Assembly: GCF_003122385.1 (NCBI RefSeq)
Contig: NZ_CP029255.1
Location: 5,766,001-5,830,000 of the forward strand
Length of the DNA: 64,000 bases
Source of the DNA: Flavobacterium crocinum
Lineage (GTDB): Bacteria; Bacteroidota; Bacteroidia; Flavobacteriales; Flavobacteriaceae
Direction of reading: 5' to 3'
In this document: positions 52,892-61,908 of the stretch, piece by piece
Layout of the letters: each line of letters starts with the position of its first letter
Numbering within the stretch: position 1 is the stretch's first letter
Translations under genes and position numbers: made by a program
The notes under the pieces: generated by a model
Database searches by the model: none
The model's input: the letters and a program-made list of their open reading frames with translations, nothing else
Told to the model about the DNA's origin: nothing

Positions 52892-53698
52892 CTATAAATG
52901 ATTTGGCGAACAAAAATCCTCAAAACTACTTTCAGTTTTTAAAACAAACGTTTCTTGGGTCATTGAAAAATGTTTATCTAAAATTTGCTCAGATTTGTCA
53001 TTATTTATACGTCTAAGCCCTTCAGCAATTAGTTTCGCCGGAGAACCACCTATGCATGAATATTCAGATATAATCTTTGTGTAATCTTTTGAAAGCATTG
53101 AAAATGGACCTGCTACAATTGTATAATTAGGAGTTTTTGTATTCTTTTTAATTATCGAGTGTGCTCCAATCCAGTTTCCTATCCCAATCTCAATTGCTCC
53201 TGTGTTGGTTTCAATTTTGTGCGTTGATTTGTTAATCATATAATGAAAATCAGTATCTAAGAAATCTACATTATTTCCTACCCTGGTTTTTTCTCCAATT
53301 TCAATTTTACATTTTGAAGTAATTGAACAATTGTCGCTTATAAATACGTCATTTCTTAGTATTAAAGATCCATTTTTTTCAATATTTAAATGGATACCTC
53401 TTCTTAAAACAACATTATCCCCTATTGTGAGTTTGCCACTTAAACTGATATATGATTTTGAAAATGCACTGCGAGATGGATCTGAAGTTCCAATTTTTAA
53501 CATACCCTTTTTTATAGGTGCAGACAATTCGACACTGCCATCTAATACTCGAAATCTACATTTTCCATATATAAAAATTGGAAAATGTATTGCCTTACTA
53601 ATTGGAAAAAGCATAAAATTAATTAACAATGTTTTAAATAAATTTATTCTATTTCTGAAACTAATTACAAAAATTTTATTTATCATTTTTTTTTTCAA
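52892..53698 (-). CDS. Hexapeptide-repeat acyltransferase
   Basis: This left-handed beta-helix protein of 268 residues has repeats such as LTIGDNVVLRRGIHLNIEKN and LILRNDVFISDNCSI, then IEIGEKTRVGNNVDFLDTDF followed by a His-containing segment. IEIGIGNWIGAHSIIKKNTK and YSCIGGSPAKLIAEGL form the end blocks typical of LbH acetyltransferases. The N-terminal part is longer and more basic than in the second such protein of the locus. It likely modifies a sugar hydroxyl. It follows the flippase after 68 bases and precedes the polymerase by 39 bases. Confidence 0.85.
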   Translation of the reverse strand: MKKKMINKIFVISFRNRINLFKTLLINFMLFPISKAIHFPIFIYGKCRFRVLDGSVELSAPIKKGMLKIGTSDPSRSAFSKSYISLSGKLTIGDNVVLRRGIHLNIEKNGSLILRNDVFISDNCSITSKCKIEIGEKTRVGNNVDFLDTDFHYMINKSTHKIETNTGAIEIGIGNWIGAHSIIKKNTKTPNYTIVAGPFSMLSKDYTKIISEYSCIGGSPAKLIAEGLRRINNDKSEQILDKHFSMTQETFVLKTESSFEDFCSPNHL

Positions 53699-53766
53699 TT
53701 TTCCATTATTTATATAAAGAACAATATTGATATCGTTAAATGACTCAAAAACTTTTTTTAAATATT

Positions 53767-55332
53767 TTAACTTTTACTTCTTTTCAAAAGCTTGCTTGCT
53801 ACAATCGTATTTAAAAAGCCTCTATCTCTTTTTGACAGACCTGTAAAATATATAATGACAAGAGAAAATATAGAGCTTACAAAAACAATAGATATTAAAT
53901 TAATAATAGTTCGATCTAAAACAAATTGCAGGTATAGTGCGAGACTATATGCCAGCAAAGATGATAGCAAAATTCTTAGTAATACATCGCAAACATATTT
54001 CATTACATCAAAATACAACATTTTTTTCAACAACGATAATCTTATGAATAAACTAAAAAAAGACATGACTATTGCAACATACATTGTTGTTTGCGGAGGA
54101 TAACCTATAGACAACAAAAAGAAACAAATTGGCAAATTCAATAGTTTAAAACCTCCAATAATTATTTGATAATATTTAATTTCACCTGTTGCCAAAGCTG
54201 AAGTTATGAGTGGCCCTGACAAAGAATCTATTAATACCATAATTATTACCAATCGTGTAAATAAAACAACATATTCTGGTATAACTTTTAACCAAAGAGA
54301 CAAAATTAGATCTGTTTCAAGTAAGACCGGCATAGTTAATACAAATAATAGAAAGTACGAAAATTTAGAACTTTGAAAAACCAAAATTTGCATTTTCTCT
54401 CTTTCATTTTGTGCATAGTATTTTATAATCTGTGGGTTTACTGCCGTTGAAAAATTAGATACGAAAAGATTTATTGTGTTACTAATTTGAAAAGCAATAC
54501 CTCTAGCAGCATTTATCACGGGATTAAAGAAAACATTTAACAACATATTAATCCCTTGATCATTAAAAACTCCTGCAAGTGATCCGAATAGATTCCATCC
54601 TGAATATCCAGCTATTTCCTTAAATAATTTTTTATCCCAAAAAAAAGAATAGTGACACTCATCAAATTTTTTCTGACAATAGGTTCTATAAATTAGAGTA
54701 ATTATAGTGGTAACTCCAAAAATCAATATTGCATACAATTTCAATTTATCCATTGGAACAATCAACAACAAATAAACAATAAGGAGCTTCAACGACACTT
54801 CAATCATACTAACATAAGCATAGACGTTCATGCGTTCATATGCAATAATCACTGCATCATAAGGAATGGTGAACATTGTCATCATAAACGATAGAATTGA
54901 AAACTGATAAATCCAGTTTGCTGTGTCTATACGTCCAGATGGTATTGTCATTTTTGTATTTAAAAACCATAATCCCAAAGTTTCAGCAAGTAACAAGATT
55001 ATTATTGCAACCATGATATAAATTGTCATGGTCATACTAAATGTCTTTTTTAACTGTTCATAATTTTGCCTGCCTAATTCAAACGAAAAAAAACGTTGGG
55101 TCGCGGTTGCTAAAGTTACGCTTAAAAAAGAAAATGTAGTAACAATGCCAGCAACTACATTAAAAATACCATAATCAATTACACCTAATGTATTTAATAC
55201 AACTCTTACTGTATATAAAGATACTGTCATTGTCAATATCATTCTAAAATAAAGTAATAATGTGTTTTTTGCTATGCGTTTACTGTTGTCAGAATCAGTT
55301 ATCAAGTTATTTGCGGGGTTATTGTGTTTCAA
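53767..55332 (-). CDS. Wzx-like polysaccharide flippase
   Basis: This 521-residue membrane protein of the MOP superfamily has about twelve to fourteen helices. The opening RIAKNTLLLYFRMILTMTVS and the first helix pair VRVVLNTLGVIDYGIFNVVA match the Wzx/RfbX type, and AGYSGWNLFGSLAGVFNDQG in the middle is a typical second-half start. It would flip lipid-linked repeat units to the periplasm. Its gene is the third in transcription order, behind the SGNH lipoprotein across a 123-base gap, where a further promoter could lie, although none is clear. Confidence 0.9.
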   Translation of the reverse strand: MKHNNPANNLITDSDNSKRIAKNTLLLYFRMILTMTVSLYTVRVVLNTLGVIDYGIFNVVAGIVTTFSFLSVTLATATQRFFSFELGRQNYEQLKKTFSMTMTIYIMVAIIILLLAETLGLWFLNTKMTIPSGRIDTANWIYQFSILSFMMTMFTIPYDAVIIAYERMNVYAYVSMIEVSLKLLIVYLLLIVPMDKLKLYAILIFGVTTIITLIYRTYCQKKFDECHYSFFWDKKLFKEIAGYSGWNLFGSLAGVFNDQGINMLLNVFFNPVINAARGIAFQISNTINLFVSNFSTAVNPQIIKYYAQNEREKMQILVFQSSKFSYFLLFVLTMPVLLETDLILSLWLKVIPEYVVLFTRLVIIMVLIDSLSGPLITSALATGEIKYYQIIIGGFKLLNLPICFFLLSIGYPPQTTMYVAIVMSFFSLFIRLSLLKKMLYFDVMKYVCDVLLRILLSSLLAYSLALYLQFVLDRTIINLISIVFVSSIFSLVIIYFTGLSKRDRGFLNTIVASKLLKRSKS

Positions 55333-55455
55333 GTAAAAAATTTCGGATTTAGACTATCTATCTGTTACCTCTTCAATAAAATCAAAACCATAAAAGATAT
55401 TTAAATTGATACTTTTTGACCACCAATCAGAAGTTAATTATTTTTTACACTTATA

Positions 55456-56199
55456 TCAATTTTCCAATATTTTACTTTTTACTTTTAGATAAACCGGTAA
55501 AAAATCATTAAAAATTACTTTGTGTCCGGCATCATTGGGATGTAAAGCATCTCCGGCATCATAAATACTTTTAATTTTATAAGTTTCAGGATCAGTCAAT
55601 TCATTATAATAATTAACGAATCTATCTCCATATGCTGCCTCAAGCATAGTATTGACTTCAATCAGAGCTTTATTTTTTTTCATATCAAGCAATCTAGGAC
55701 TAGTTGATCCAATCAAAAATGACACATTATTATTTTCACATAAATCAGTCATTATTTTCATATTTGATATGTATTGATCAACAGTATAGCCGTTTGCTAT
55801 ATCGTTTGTTGTAAGCGAAAAAATAATCAAATTAGGATTCAACTTTAAGCTAGCAGTAATGTTTCTTTTTTCATCAGTCTCTATCCCGAGCTTATTTGGA
55901 ATTGTTTCTGGTAAAAAATGCAATGTAAGATATCCACCTTTCGCATTATTAATAATACTATCATTTGACTCAGCTTCTAAAAGACCAGCCCATGAATTTG
56001 AATAATTACTGGCTCCTTGACCACTTGCAATTGAAGATCCTATAATTACAACTGTTATTTTTTCTTTTTTTTTGAAATGTTGAAACTGTGAAGAATCATC
56101 AGACTCTGTACAACTAACAAATAATGATGATAAAAGTAAAAACAAGAAACATTTATTTCTATTTTTCCTATTCCTAAATGCACTTCTTTTTTTTAGCAT
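55456..56199 (-). CDS. SGNH/GDSL-type hydrolase lipoprotein
   Basis: This 247-residue lipoprotein has the signal LLLSSLFVSCTESDDSS; the acidic residues after Cys resemble a surface export signal of Bacteroidota. The hydrolase has VVIIGSSIASGQGAS (GSS in place of the common GDS, with the nucleophile probably the second Ser), IFSLTTNDIANG and DALHPNDAGHKV, which holds the Asp and His. It may deacetylate the polysaccharide at the surface, balancing the acyltransferases of the same locus. It is the second gene of the unit, 18 bases behind the cytidylyltransferase. Confidence 0.83.
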   Translation of the reverse strand: MLKKRSAFRNRKNRNKCFLFLLLSSLFVSCTESDDSSQFQHFKKKEKITVVIIGSSIASGQGASNYSNSWAGLLEAESNDSIINNAKGGYLTLHFLPETIPNKLGIETDEKRNITASLKLNPNLIIFSLTTNDIANGYTVDQYISNMKIMTDLCENNNVSFLIGSTSPRLLDMKKNKALIEVNTMLEAAYGDRFVNYYNELTDPETYKIKSIYDAGDALHPNDAGHKVIFNDFLPVYLKVKSKILEN

Positions 56200-56217
56200 A
56201 TTACTTAGAATAAATTA

Positions 56218-56643
56218 TCACTGCACCTTAGCCAACTCCCTAACCGCAACTTCCTTCCTAAGTCCACTACTAGAAAAACGATGATCACGTGTATTAAAAT
56301 AAAGTTCGATTCCTTTTTCTTCACAGTAAGATCTTCCTGTAAAATTTTGATCTTTGTATTCATCACCTAGTATACGAATATCTATTTTAAAGGATCGAAG
56401 AATATCATCAAGGTCTTGTTCTGTTGAGTAGGGAACAATTTCATCTACAAACTTGCATCCTTTAAGCTGAATATATCTCTCCACTACAGTTTGAGTTGGG
56501 CTATTTTTCTCCGGACGGTCTAACGTTGGATCAATTTGCAGGCCTGCAATTAAATAATCACATTGACTTTTAGCTTCTTCTAACATTTTTATATGACCGG
56601 CATGCAGTAAATCAAAGGTGCTAAATGTTATTCCTATTTTCAT
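56218..56643 (-). CDS. Cytidylyltransferase family protein (TagD-like)
   Basis: This small nucleotidyltransferase has 141 residues. The signature HxGH is HAGH in TFDLLHAGHIKMLEEAK; PTQTVVERYIQLKGCKFVDE and the late RFSSSGLRKEV (the SSSxLRK segment) fit glycerol-3-phosphate cytidylyltransferases and related sugar-phosphate enzymes. It would make a CDP-activated alditol or another NDP-linked precursor. It is the first gene of the polysaccharide operon. No CDP-glycerol transferase of the TagB/TagF type is seen downstream, so the real product may be different. Confidence 0.85.
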   Translation of the reverse strand: MKIGITFSTFDLLHAGHIKMLEEAKSQCDYLIAGLQIDPTLDRPEKNSPTQTVVERYIQLKGCKFVDEIVPYSTEQDLDDILRSFKIDIRILGDEYKDQNFTGRSYCEEKGIELYFNTRDHRFSSSGLRKEVAVRELAKVQ

Positions 56644-56670
56644 ATTATAAATTATTATCTTGCAAGAAGT

Positions 56671-56806
56671 AGGACATTAAGTCCTGATATAGCTTCGCTT
56701 CTCCAAGTCACATATTAGAGCTTAGAGAATGCTATTAAAAAACTAAAAATCAAACCAATACAAAACAAAAGCTGTGATTTGCTTTTTTAATTATTGCGCA
56801 AAAGTA
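56671..56806 (-). promoter_or_regulatory. Promoter and long leader of the polysaccharide operon
   Basis: On the minus strand a perfect -7 box (tacttttg) lies at 56806-56799, with no clear TTG upstream. The leader of about 150 bases before the ATG at 56643 holds a 9-bp hairpin (56721-56729 with 56699-56707, one G-U pair, 13-base loop) and a smaller one (56671-56675 with 56681-56685). The rest of 56644-56920 is AT-rich and unremarkable. A leader of this length is long for this genome and could host attenuation. Confidence 0.45.
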
Positions 56807-56920
56807 AATCATCGAATTACCTAAAAAAAGCTAAAAAGAAAGAAATGTCTTATTTTATTACAAAAAAAACTTATAGGTTTTACTACAATTATGAGGTTGT
56901 AATTTTAAATTTGTGAAATA

Positions 56921-57886
56921 ATGAAGGTGTTTAGAATTATTTTTATATTGATAATCAATCAACTACACAGTCAAGTTTCTGGCTGTACAGATGCCTTAGC
57001 CAAAAATTACAATCCAAAAGCGATCAAAAATGACGGAAGTTGTTTTTATCAAAACCTAAAAATAAAATCTCAATATTCTAAAAAATTGAGTGATTCTATT
57101 AAAGAAACTTCAGGATTAATTGATTTTAGTAATCTAATTTGGACGCACAATGATGATCATGATAAAACTGTTTATGGCCTAGATTCTTTAGGCATAATTA
57201 AAAAGAAAATTATACTTAAGAACGTTATTAATCATGACTGGGAAGAAATTTCACAAGACAGTTCGTATCTTTATATTGGAGATTTTGGAAATAACTATTC
57301 CGGAAACCGAACAGATCTGCAAATTCTCAAAATAGAAAAGAAATCATTTTTAGAAGAAAAACCTAAAATAGAAATTATCTCTTTTAGCTATTCCGATCAA
57401 ACTGATTTTGCTCCTGCCAAACCAAACAAAACCAATTTTGACTGCGAGGCTTTTATAGTTTCCAAAGACAGCATTTTTTTGTTTACCAAACAATGGAATA
57501 CTTCTAAAACTTCTATTTATTCATTACCAAATCAGGCAGGAACACAAGTCGCAAAATACAAATCAACTCTTGATACAAAAGGTTTAGTAACGGGAGCAAC
57601 TTATCTGGAAAATAAAAATTTGATTGTTTTATGTGGTTACACTAAACTTGGAAAACCTTTTTTATACCTCCTTTACGATTTCAAAAATCAGGAATTCCTG
57701 TCTGGGAATAAAAGACGAATCGCTTTAAAACTACCTTTCCATCAAATTGAAGGTATTGCGACAAAAGATGGTTTACATTATTTTTTGACTAATGAAGCTC
57801 TCGTACGCAAACCTCTCATAAATGTCAAACAGCAGATTCATTATTTTGATCTAAGTGCCGTACTGGCTTTGTATCTCCATAAATAA
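56921..57886 (+). CDS. Secreted protein with GCTD...DGSC module, function unknown
   Basis: A signal peptide at about 1-18 precedes GCTDALAKNYNPKAIKNDGS (residues 21-40), a short module with two Cys, found as a repeat in many secreted proteins of Bacteroidota. The remaining 280 residues are beta-strand rich and look like a propeller: ETSGLIDFSNLIWTHNDD, DWEEISQDSSYLYIGDFGNN, FDCEAFIVSKDSIFLFTKQW and IEGIATKDGLHYFLTNE. No type IX sorting domain is present at the C-terminus. It stands alone, divergent from the polysaccharide operon. The module's role is unknown. Confidence 0.7.
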   Translation: MKVFRIIFILIINQLHSQVSGCTDALAKNYNPKAIKNDGSCFYQNLKIKSQYSKKLSDSIKETSGLIDFSNLIWTHNDDHDKTVYGLDSLGIIKKKIILKNVINHDWEEISQDSSYLYIGDFGNNYSGNRTDLQILKIEKKSFLEEKPKIEIISFSYSDQTDFAPAKPNKTNFDCEAFIVSKDSIFLFTKQWNTSKTSIYSLPNQAGTQVAKYKSTLDTKGLVTGATYLENKNLIVLCGYTKLGKPFLYLLYDFKNQEFLSGNKRRIALKLPFHQIEGIATKDGLHYFLTNEALVRKPLINVKQQIHYFDLSAVLALYLHK

Positions 57887-57910
57887 TTCGCAAATCGTAA
57901 GATAATAGTT

Positions 57911-57918
57911 TACTTTTG
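57911..57918 (+). promoter_or_regulatory. -7 box before the ABC-F gene
   Basis: A perfect TAnnTTTG match (tacttttg) lies 17 bases before the GTG start at 57936, in a 49-base intergenic gap. A TTC (57887-57889) at 21 bases upstream may serve as a weak -33 element. Confidence 0.45.
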
Positions 57919-57935
57919 CAAAAAATTTTATTCTT

Positions 57936-59798
57936 GTGAATTACTTATCTGTAGAAAATATATCAAAGTCATTTGGCGAAAGAGTCCTTTTTGACAACAT
58001 TTCTTTTGGAATTAATAAAGACCAAAAAATCGCTTTTATTGCAAAAAATGGTTCCGGAAAAACAACCATTATGAGCATCATCAATGGCCTGGATGAACCT
58101 GACACTGGACAAGTCGTATTAAGAAAAGGCATTAGAATGGCATTTCTTTCACAAGAAAACAATCTTCAGGATGAACTTACAATTGAGGAAAGTATTTTTG
58201 CCTCAGACAATGAAACACTTAAGATAATTGAAGCTTACGAAAAGGCTTTAGAGAATCCTTCTGACGAAGAGGCTTACCAAAAAGCTTTTGATGGAATGGA
58301 CCAACATAATGCCTGGGATTTTGAAACGCAGTACAAACAGATTCTATTCAAATTAAAACTGGAAGATTTCAAACTTAAAGTAAAAAATCTTTCCGGAGGA
58401 CAAAAAAAACGTCTTTCACTGGCAATAATATTAATCAACCGTCCAGATTTATTGATTTTAGATGAGCCAACCAACCACTTAGATCTCGAAATGATTGAAT
58501 GGCTGGAAAGTTATTTCGCCAAAGAAAACATTACATTGTTTATGGTAACACACGACCGTTTCTTTTTGGAGCGTGTTTGTAACGAGATTATTGAATTAGA
58601 CAACGGAAAATTATATCAATACAAAGGAAATTATTCTTATTACTTAGAGAAAAAAGAAGAAAGAATTACTTCTGAAAATGCCAGTATTGACAAAGCAAAA
58701 AATCTTTTTGTAAAAGAATTAGAATGGATGCGTCGTCAGCCAAAAGCGAGAACAACCAAATCTAAATCCCGTCAGGACGATTTTTATATTATTAAAGAAA
58801 AAGCACAGAGCCGACGAAAAGAAAACAAAGTCGAGCTTGAAATTAATATGGAAAGAATGGGAAGCAAAATTATTGAGCTTCATAAACTTTCTAAAAAATT
58901 CAAGGATAAAGTTATTCTGGATAATTTCAGTTTTGACTTTCAGCGTGGCGAACGTATTGGAATTATCGGTAAAAATGGAACCGGAAAATCTACTTTCTTA
59001 AATTTATTGACAGGTACAATTCCACCGGACAGTGGACGTGTTGTAAAAGGTGATACTATAAAAGTGGGTTATTACACACAATCCGGGATCAATCCAAAAC
59101 CGGGACAGCGTGTCATCGATATCATTAAAGAATACGGGGAGTACATTCCGTTGGCAAAAGGAAAAATCATTTCGGCTTCACAATTATTGGAGCGCTTTCT
59201 TTTTGATGCTAAAAAACAATACGATTATGTCGAAAAATTAAGTGGTGGAGAATTAAAACGCTTGTATTTATGTACCGTTTTAATTCAGAATCCGAACTTT
59301 TTGATTCTTGATGAGCCAACCAATGATTTGGATATTGTGACTTTGAATGTTTTAGAAAGTTTCCTACTGGATTATCCCGGTTGTTTATTGGTAGTTTCTC
59401 ATGATCGTTATTTTATGGATAAAATTGTGGATCATTTATTTGTATTCAGAGGAGAAGGCGAAATTGAAAATTTCCCTGGAAACTATTCTGACTTCAGAGC
59501 TTATGAAGACAGCGCAGATGTTGCTCAAAAAGAAGAAAACAAAGCCGAAAAAAAAGACTGGAAACAAAATAATCCAACCGGCAACTTAAGTTTTAACGAA
59601 CAGAAAGAATACCAAAAAATCGAAAGAGAAATAAAAGATTTAGAAATCGAAAAAACGAAAATCGAACAATTATTCTCTGATGGAAAAGTAGCTGATTCTG
59701 ACATTGAGAAAAAAGCAAATGAATTACAAAATATAATTAAGAAAATTGATGCAAAAGAAGAACGTTGGTTTGAGCTTTCTGCCAAACTTGAAGGATAA
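57936..59798 (+). CDS. ABC-F family ATPase (Uup-like)
   Basis: This cytoplasmic protein has two ABC ATPase domains and no membrane part. Domain 1 has Walker A AKNGSGKTTIMS, signature LSGGQKKRLSLA and Walker B LLILDEPTNHLD; domain 2 has GKNGTGKSTFLN, LSGGELKRLYLC and FLILDEPTNDLD. The linker between them is basic (RRQPKARTTKSKSRQDDFY), as in ribosome-binding ABC-F proteins. A C-terminal coiled coil (about 555-620) places it near Uup, which acts on ribosomes and DNA. The start is GTG 57936; no ATG is near. It is likely a translation factor and not an exporter. Confidence 0.92.
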   Translation: MNYLSVENISKSFGERVLFDNISFGINKDQKIAFIAKNGSGKTTIMSIINGLDEPDTGQVVLRKGIRMAFLSQENNLQDELTIEESIFASDNETLKIIEAYEKALENPSDEEAYQKAFDGMDQHNAWDFETQYKQILFKLKLEDFKLKVKNLSGGQKKRLSLAIILINRPDLLILDEPTNHLDLEMIEWLESYFAKENITLFMVTHDRFFLERVCNEIIELDNGKLYQYKGNYSYYLEKKEERITSENASIDKAKNLFVKELEWMRRQPKARTTKSKSRQDDFYIIKEKAQSRRKENKVELEINMERMGSKIIELHKLSKKFKDKVILDNFSFDFQRGERIGIIGKNGTGKSTFLNLLTGTIPPDSGRVVKGDTIKVGYYTQSGINPKPGQRVIDIIKEYGEYIPLAKGKIISASQLLERFLFDAKKQYDYVEKLSGGELKRLYLCTVLIQNPNFLILDEPTNDLDIVTLNVLESFLLDYPGCLLVVSHDRYFMDKIVDHLFVFRGEGEIENFPGNYSDFRAYEDSADVAQKEENKAEKKDWKQNNPTGNLSFNEQKEYQKIEREIKDLEIEKTKIEQLFSDGKVADSDIEKKANELQNIIKKIDAKEERWFELSAKLEG

Positions 59799-59912
59799 TT
59801 TTTTCGCTTAGCTTTCAGTTTCAGCCTTTTCGATGAATGTTAATGTCTAAAAAACTGTTACTGTCATAAAAACTAATTTATATATTTACGGCCTTAAAAA
59901 AACAAATACCAT

Positions 59913-60389
59913 ATGAAAAAATTATTAGTAGCATTTTCAATCCTGACATTTTTTATTTCTTGTACAAGTGATTCAGGATTAGAGAGAATTCCTGAAAAAA
60001 TAGACTACAGTGCTGAAAATGAAAAAGAAATTACTGAGTATTTAGCTAAAAATAATTTAACTGCTCAAAAATCAAACACAGGTCTGCACTACATTATCAA
60101 AGAAGCAGGAACCGGTAAACAGCCTACCTTACAATCAAATGTAACAGTAACCTATAAAGGTACTCTTACCAACGGAACTGTTTTTGATCAAACTACCACC
60201 GCTGCAGGAGTAACATTCCCATTAAATAAATTAATATTAGGATGGCAGGAAGGATTGCCGCTTTTAAAAGAAGGTGGAAGTGCTTCTTTGTTTATTCCGG
60301 CACATTTAGGATATGGCAGTAGTAAGGCTGGAAACATTCCTGCAGGTTCTGTTTTAATTTTTGAGATTAAGCTAATCGCAACAAATTAA
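59913..60389 (+). CDS. FKBP-type peptidyl-prolyl isomerase lipoprotein
   Basis: This envelope folding helper has 158 residues. The signal LVAFSILTFFISCTSDSG shows a lipoprotein. A short spacer precedes the FKBP domain (about 65-158), with VTVTYKGTLTNGTVFDQTT, the active-site region WQEGLPLLKEGGSASLFIPA, LGYGSSKAGNIPAGSVLIFE and a last strand. The Tyr, Phe, Asp and Trp of the FKBP pocket are kept. It is followed by a methyltransferase gene after 26 bases. Gliding-motility FKBP lipoproteins (GldI-like) look similar, but that assignment would need a search. Confidence 0.9.
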   Translation: MKKLLVAFSILTFFISCTSDSGLERIPEKIDYSAENEKEITEYLAKNNLTAQKSNTGLHYIIKEAGTGKQPTLQSNVTVTYKGTLTNGTVFDQTTTAAGVTFPLNKLILGWQEGLPLLKEGGSASLFIPAHLGYGSSKAGNIPAGSVLIFEIKLIATN

Positions 60390-60415
60390 TTTCAGTAAAC
60401 AGAATAGTACAAAGA

Positions 60416-61195
60416 ATGCTGTTTCAAATAAAATCTTATCTGAAATTTTTATGGAATTCTAAAAACGAACATGCGGTTCATTCGCCGTTCGTTTTTAGTT
60501 TACTGACAAAATGTTTTTACGATAAGAAAACCAAACCTGAATATGCAATTCTAAAAAAATACAGAAAATCGCTTTTAGAAAATAAAAATTTCATTGAAGT
60601 AACTGATTTTGGCGCTGGATCAAAAGTCTTTAAATCCAATAGAAGACAGATTTCTAAAATTGCTCAAACAGCAGGAATTTCAGTAAAAAGAGCCGAATTA
60701 TTATTTCGCGTAACCCGATATTTTCAGCCTGAAACTATTCTAGAAATAGGAACATCATTAGGATTAGCAACATCAGCTTTGGCTTTAGGAAATCCAAAAG
60801 CAAAAGTAACTACAATAGAAGGCTGTCCTAATACGGCCAATGTTGCGCAAAATCAGCTGAATCAATTGAATTGTAAAAATGTAGAAAATGTTATTTCTGA
60901 ATTTCAATCATTTCTAATTTCAGAAAACCTAAATTCCAAAATCTACAATCTAATTTATTTTGATGGCAATCATTCCAAAAAAGCAACGCTTGCCTATTTT
61001 GAACTTTTATTATCGACAACAGACAACGATTCTGTCTGGATTTTTGACGATATTCATTGGTCAGAAGAAATGGAAGAAGCATGGAGAATTATAAAAGATC
61101 ATCCTAAAGTAAAAGTCACAATTGATACTTTTCAATGGGGATTTGTATTTTTTAGAAGAGAACAACAAAAAGAACACTTTATAATAAGAGCATAA
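60416..61195 (+). CDS. SAM-dependent methyltransferase (class I)
   Basis: This Rossmann-fold methyltransferase has 259 residues. The SAM-binding motif I is ILEIGTSLGLATSALALG and motif II is KVTTIEGCPNTANVAQ; the later IYFDGNHSKKATLAYF and WIFDDIHWSEEMEEAW resemble the O-methyltransferase group that includes CmcI-like and catechol-type enzymes. The N-terminal HSPFVFSLLTKCFYD is typical for a Bacteroidota-specific form. The substrate is unknown. It probably shares a transcript with the FKBP gene and ends at a GNRA-loop terminator. Confidence 0.85.
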   Translation: MLFQIKSYLKFLWNSKNEHAVHSPFVFSLLTKCFYDKKTKPEYAILKKYRKSLLENKNFIEVTDFGAGSKVFKSNRRQISKIAQTAGISVKRAELLFRVTRYFQPETILEIGTSLGLATSALALGNPKAKVTTIEGCPNTANVAQNQLNQLNCKNVENVISEFQSFLISENLNSKIYNLIYFDGNHSKKATLAYFELLLSTTDNDSVWIFDDIHWSEEMEEAWRIIKDHPKVKVTIDTFQWGFVFFRREQQKEHFIIRA

Positions 61196-61227
61196 AAAAA
61201 GACAATCAGAAATGATTGTCTTTTTTT
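61194..61227. terminator. Bidirectional terminator with gaaa tetraloop
   Basis: The stem gacaatca (61201-61208) with tgattgtc (61213-61220) has the loop gaaa, a stable GNRA tetraloop. It is extended by A and T runs of seven to eight bases on both sides. It lies between the convergent methyltransferase and lipoprotein genes. Confidence 0.93.
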
Positions 61228-61248
61228 TACTAATTCAAAATTTAAAGC

Positions 61249-61908
61249 TTACTTTTTAGCCTCTTTATTCTCTTCTGCTTTTGCTCCCATTCTATTTACG
61301 GTATACATAGGTGCAAACTTAATTTTCAAACCTGCAATTTTTCTATTGTCTTCAGCTGTTAGGCCTTCTTTTTCAACAGTATTTTTTCTACTGTCTAATG
61401 CTTCATACAATACTTTAATTTCATCCCAGTCTTCTCTTGAATATTTGTCTTTATTATTTTCTACTGTATGAACAAACTGTTGGTAAACACTGTGAATATT
61501 CTGAGCATTTACCCAAGCAAAGCTCATATCGTCTCCAATTTTTCCTTCACCAAACAAGGCATTTCTTAATTGTTGTTTAGGGCTTGGAGCCGGAGGGGCA
61601 AGAAGGGTGGTCATTTCTTTTTTGAAATCCTCATATTTTGCTTTACTTGTGTTTATTTTTTCAGTTTGAGCAGCATTATCTTTAATATCTGCTAAAGCAG
61701 CATCAGCTTCTGCAGCTCTTCTGTCATATTCTGATTCTACAGCATTCCAATTCTCTTTTAAATCTTCGGCTTTTACATTTTTAACCGAGTCTACGTAGGT
61801 TACATAAGAATCAATTGTATGCTGTGCTTTTTCTTGTTTTTCATCTTTACATGAAGTAAAGCTTAATCCTAATAATGCAATTACTGCAGCTATTTTTATA
61901 TTTTTCAT
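61249..61908 (-). CDS. Helical lipoprotein of unknown function
   Basis: I do not recognise a named function. The signal AAVIALLGLSFTSCKDEK marks a lipoprotein, and the KDEK after Cys resembles the surface export signal of Bacteroidota lipoproteins. The mature protein is almost all helix and highly charged (EYDRRAAEADAALADIKDN), with a proline break (LAPPAPSPKQQL), a conserved-looking FAWVNAQNIHSVYQQFVHTV segment and a Lys/Glu tail. It is transcribed alone. The 300 bases upstream hold no other gene. Confidence 0.75.
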   Translation of the reverse strand: MKNIKIAAVIALLGLSFTSCKDEKQEKAQHTIDSYVTYVDSVKNVKAEDLKENWNAVESEYDRRAAEADAALADIKDNAAQTEKINTSKAKYEDFKKEMTTLLAPPAPSPKQQLRNALFGEGKIGDDMSFAWVNAQNIHSVYQQFVHTVENNKDKYSREDWDEIKVLYEALDSRKNTVEKEGLTAEDNRKIAGLKIKFAPMYTVNRMGAKAEENKEAKK

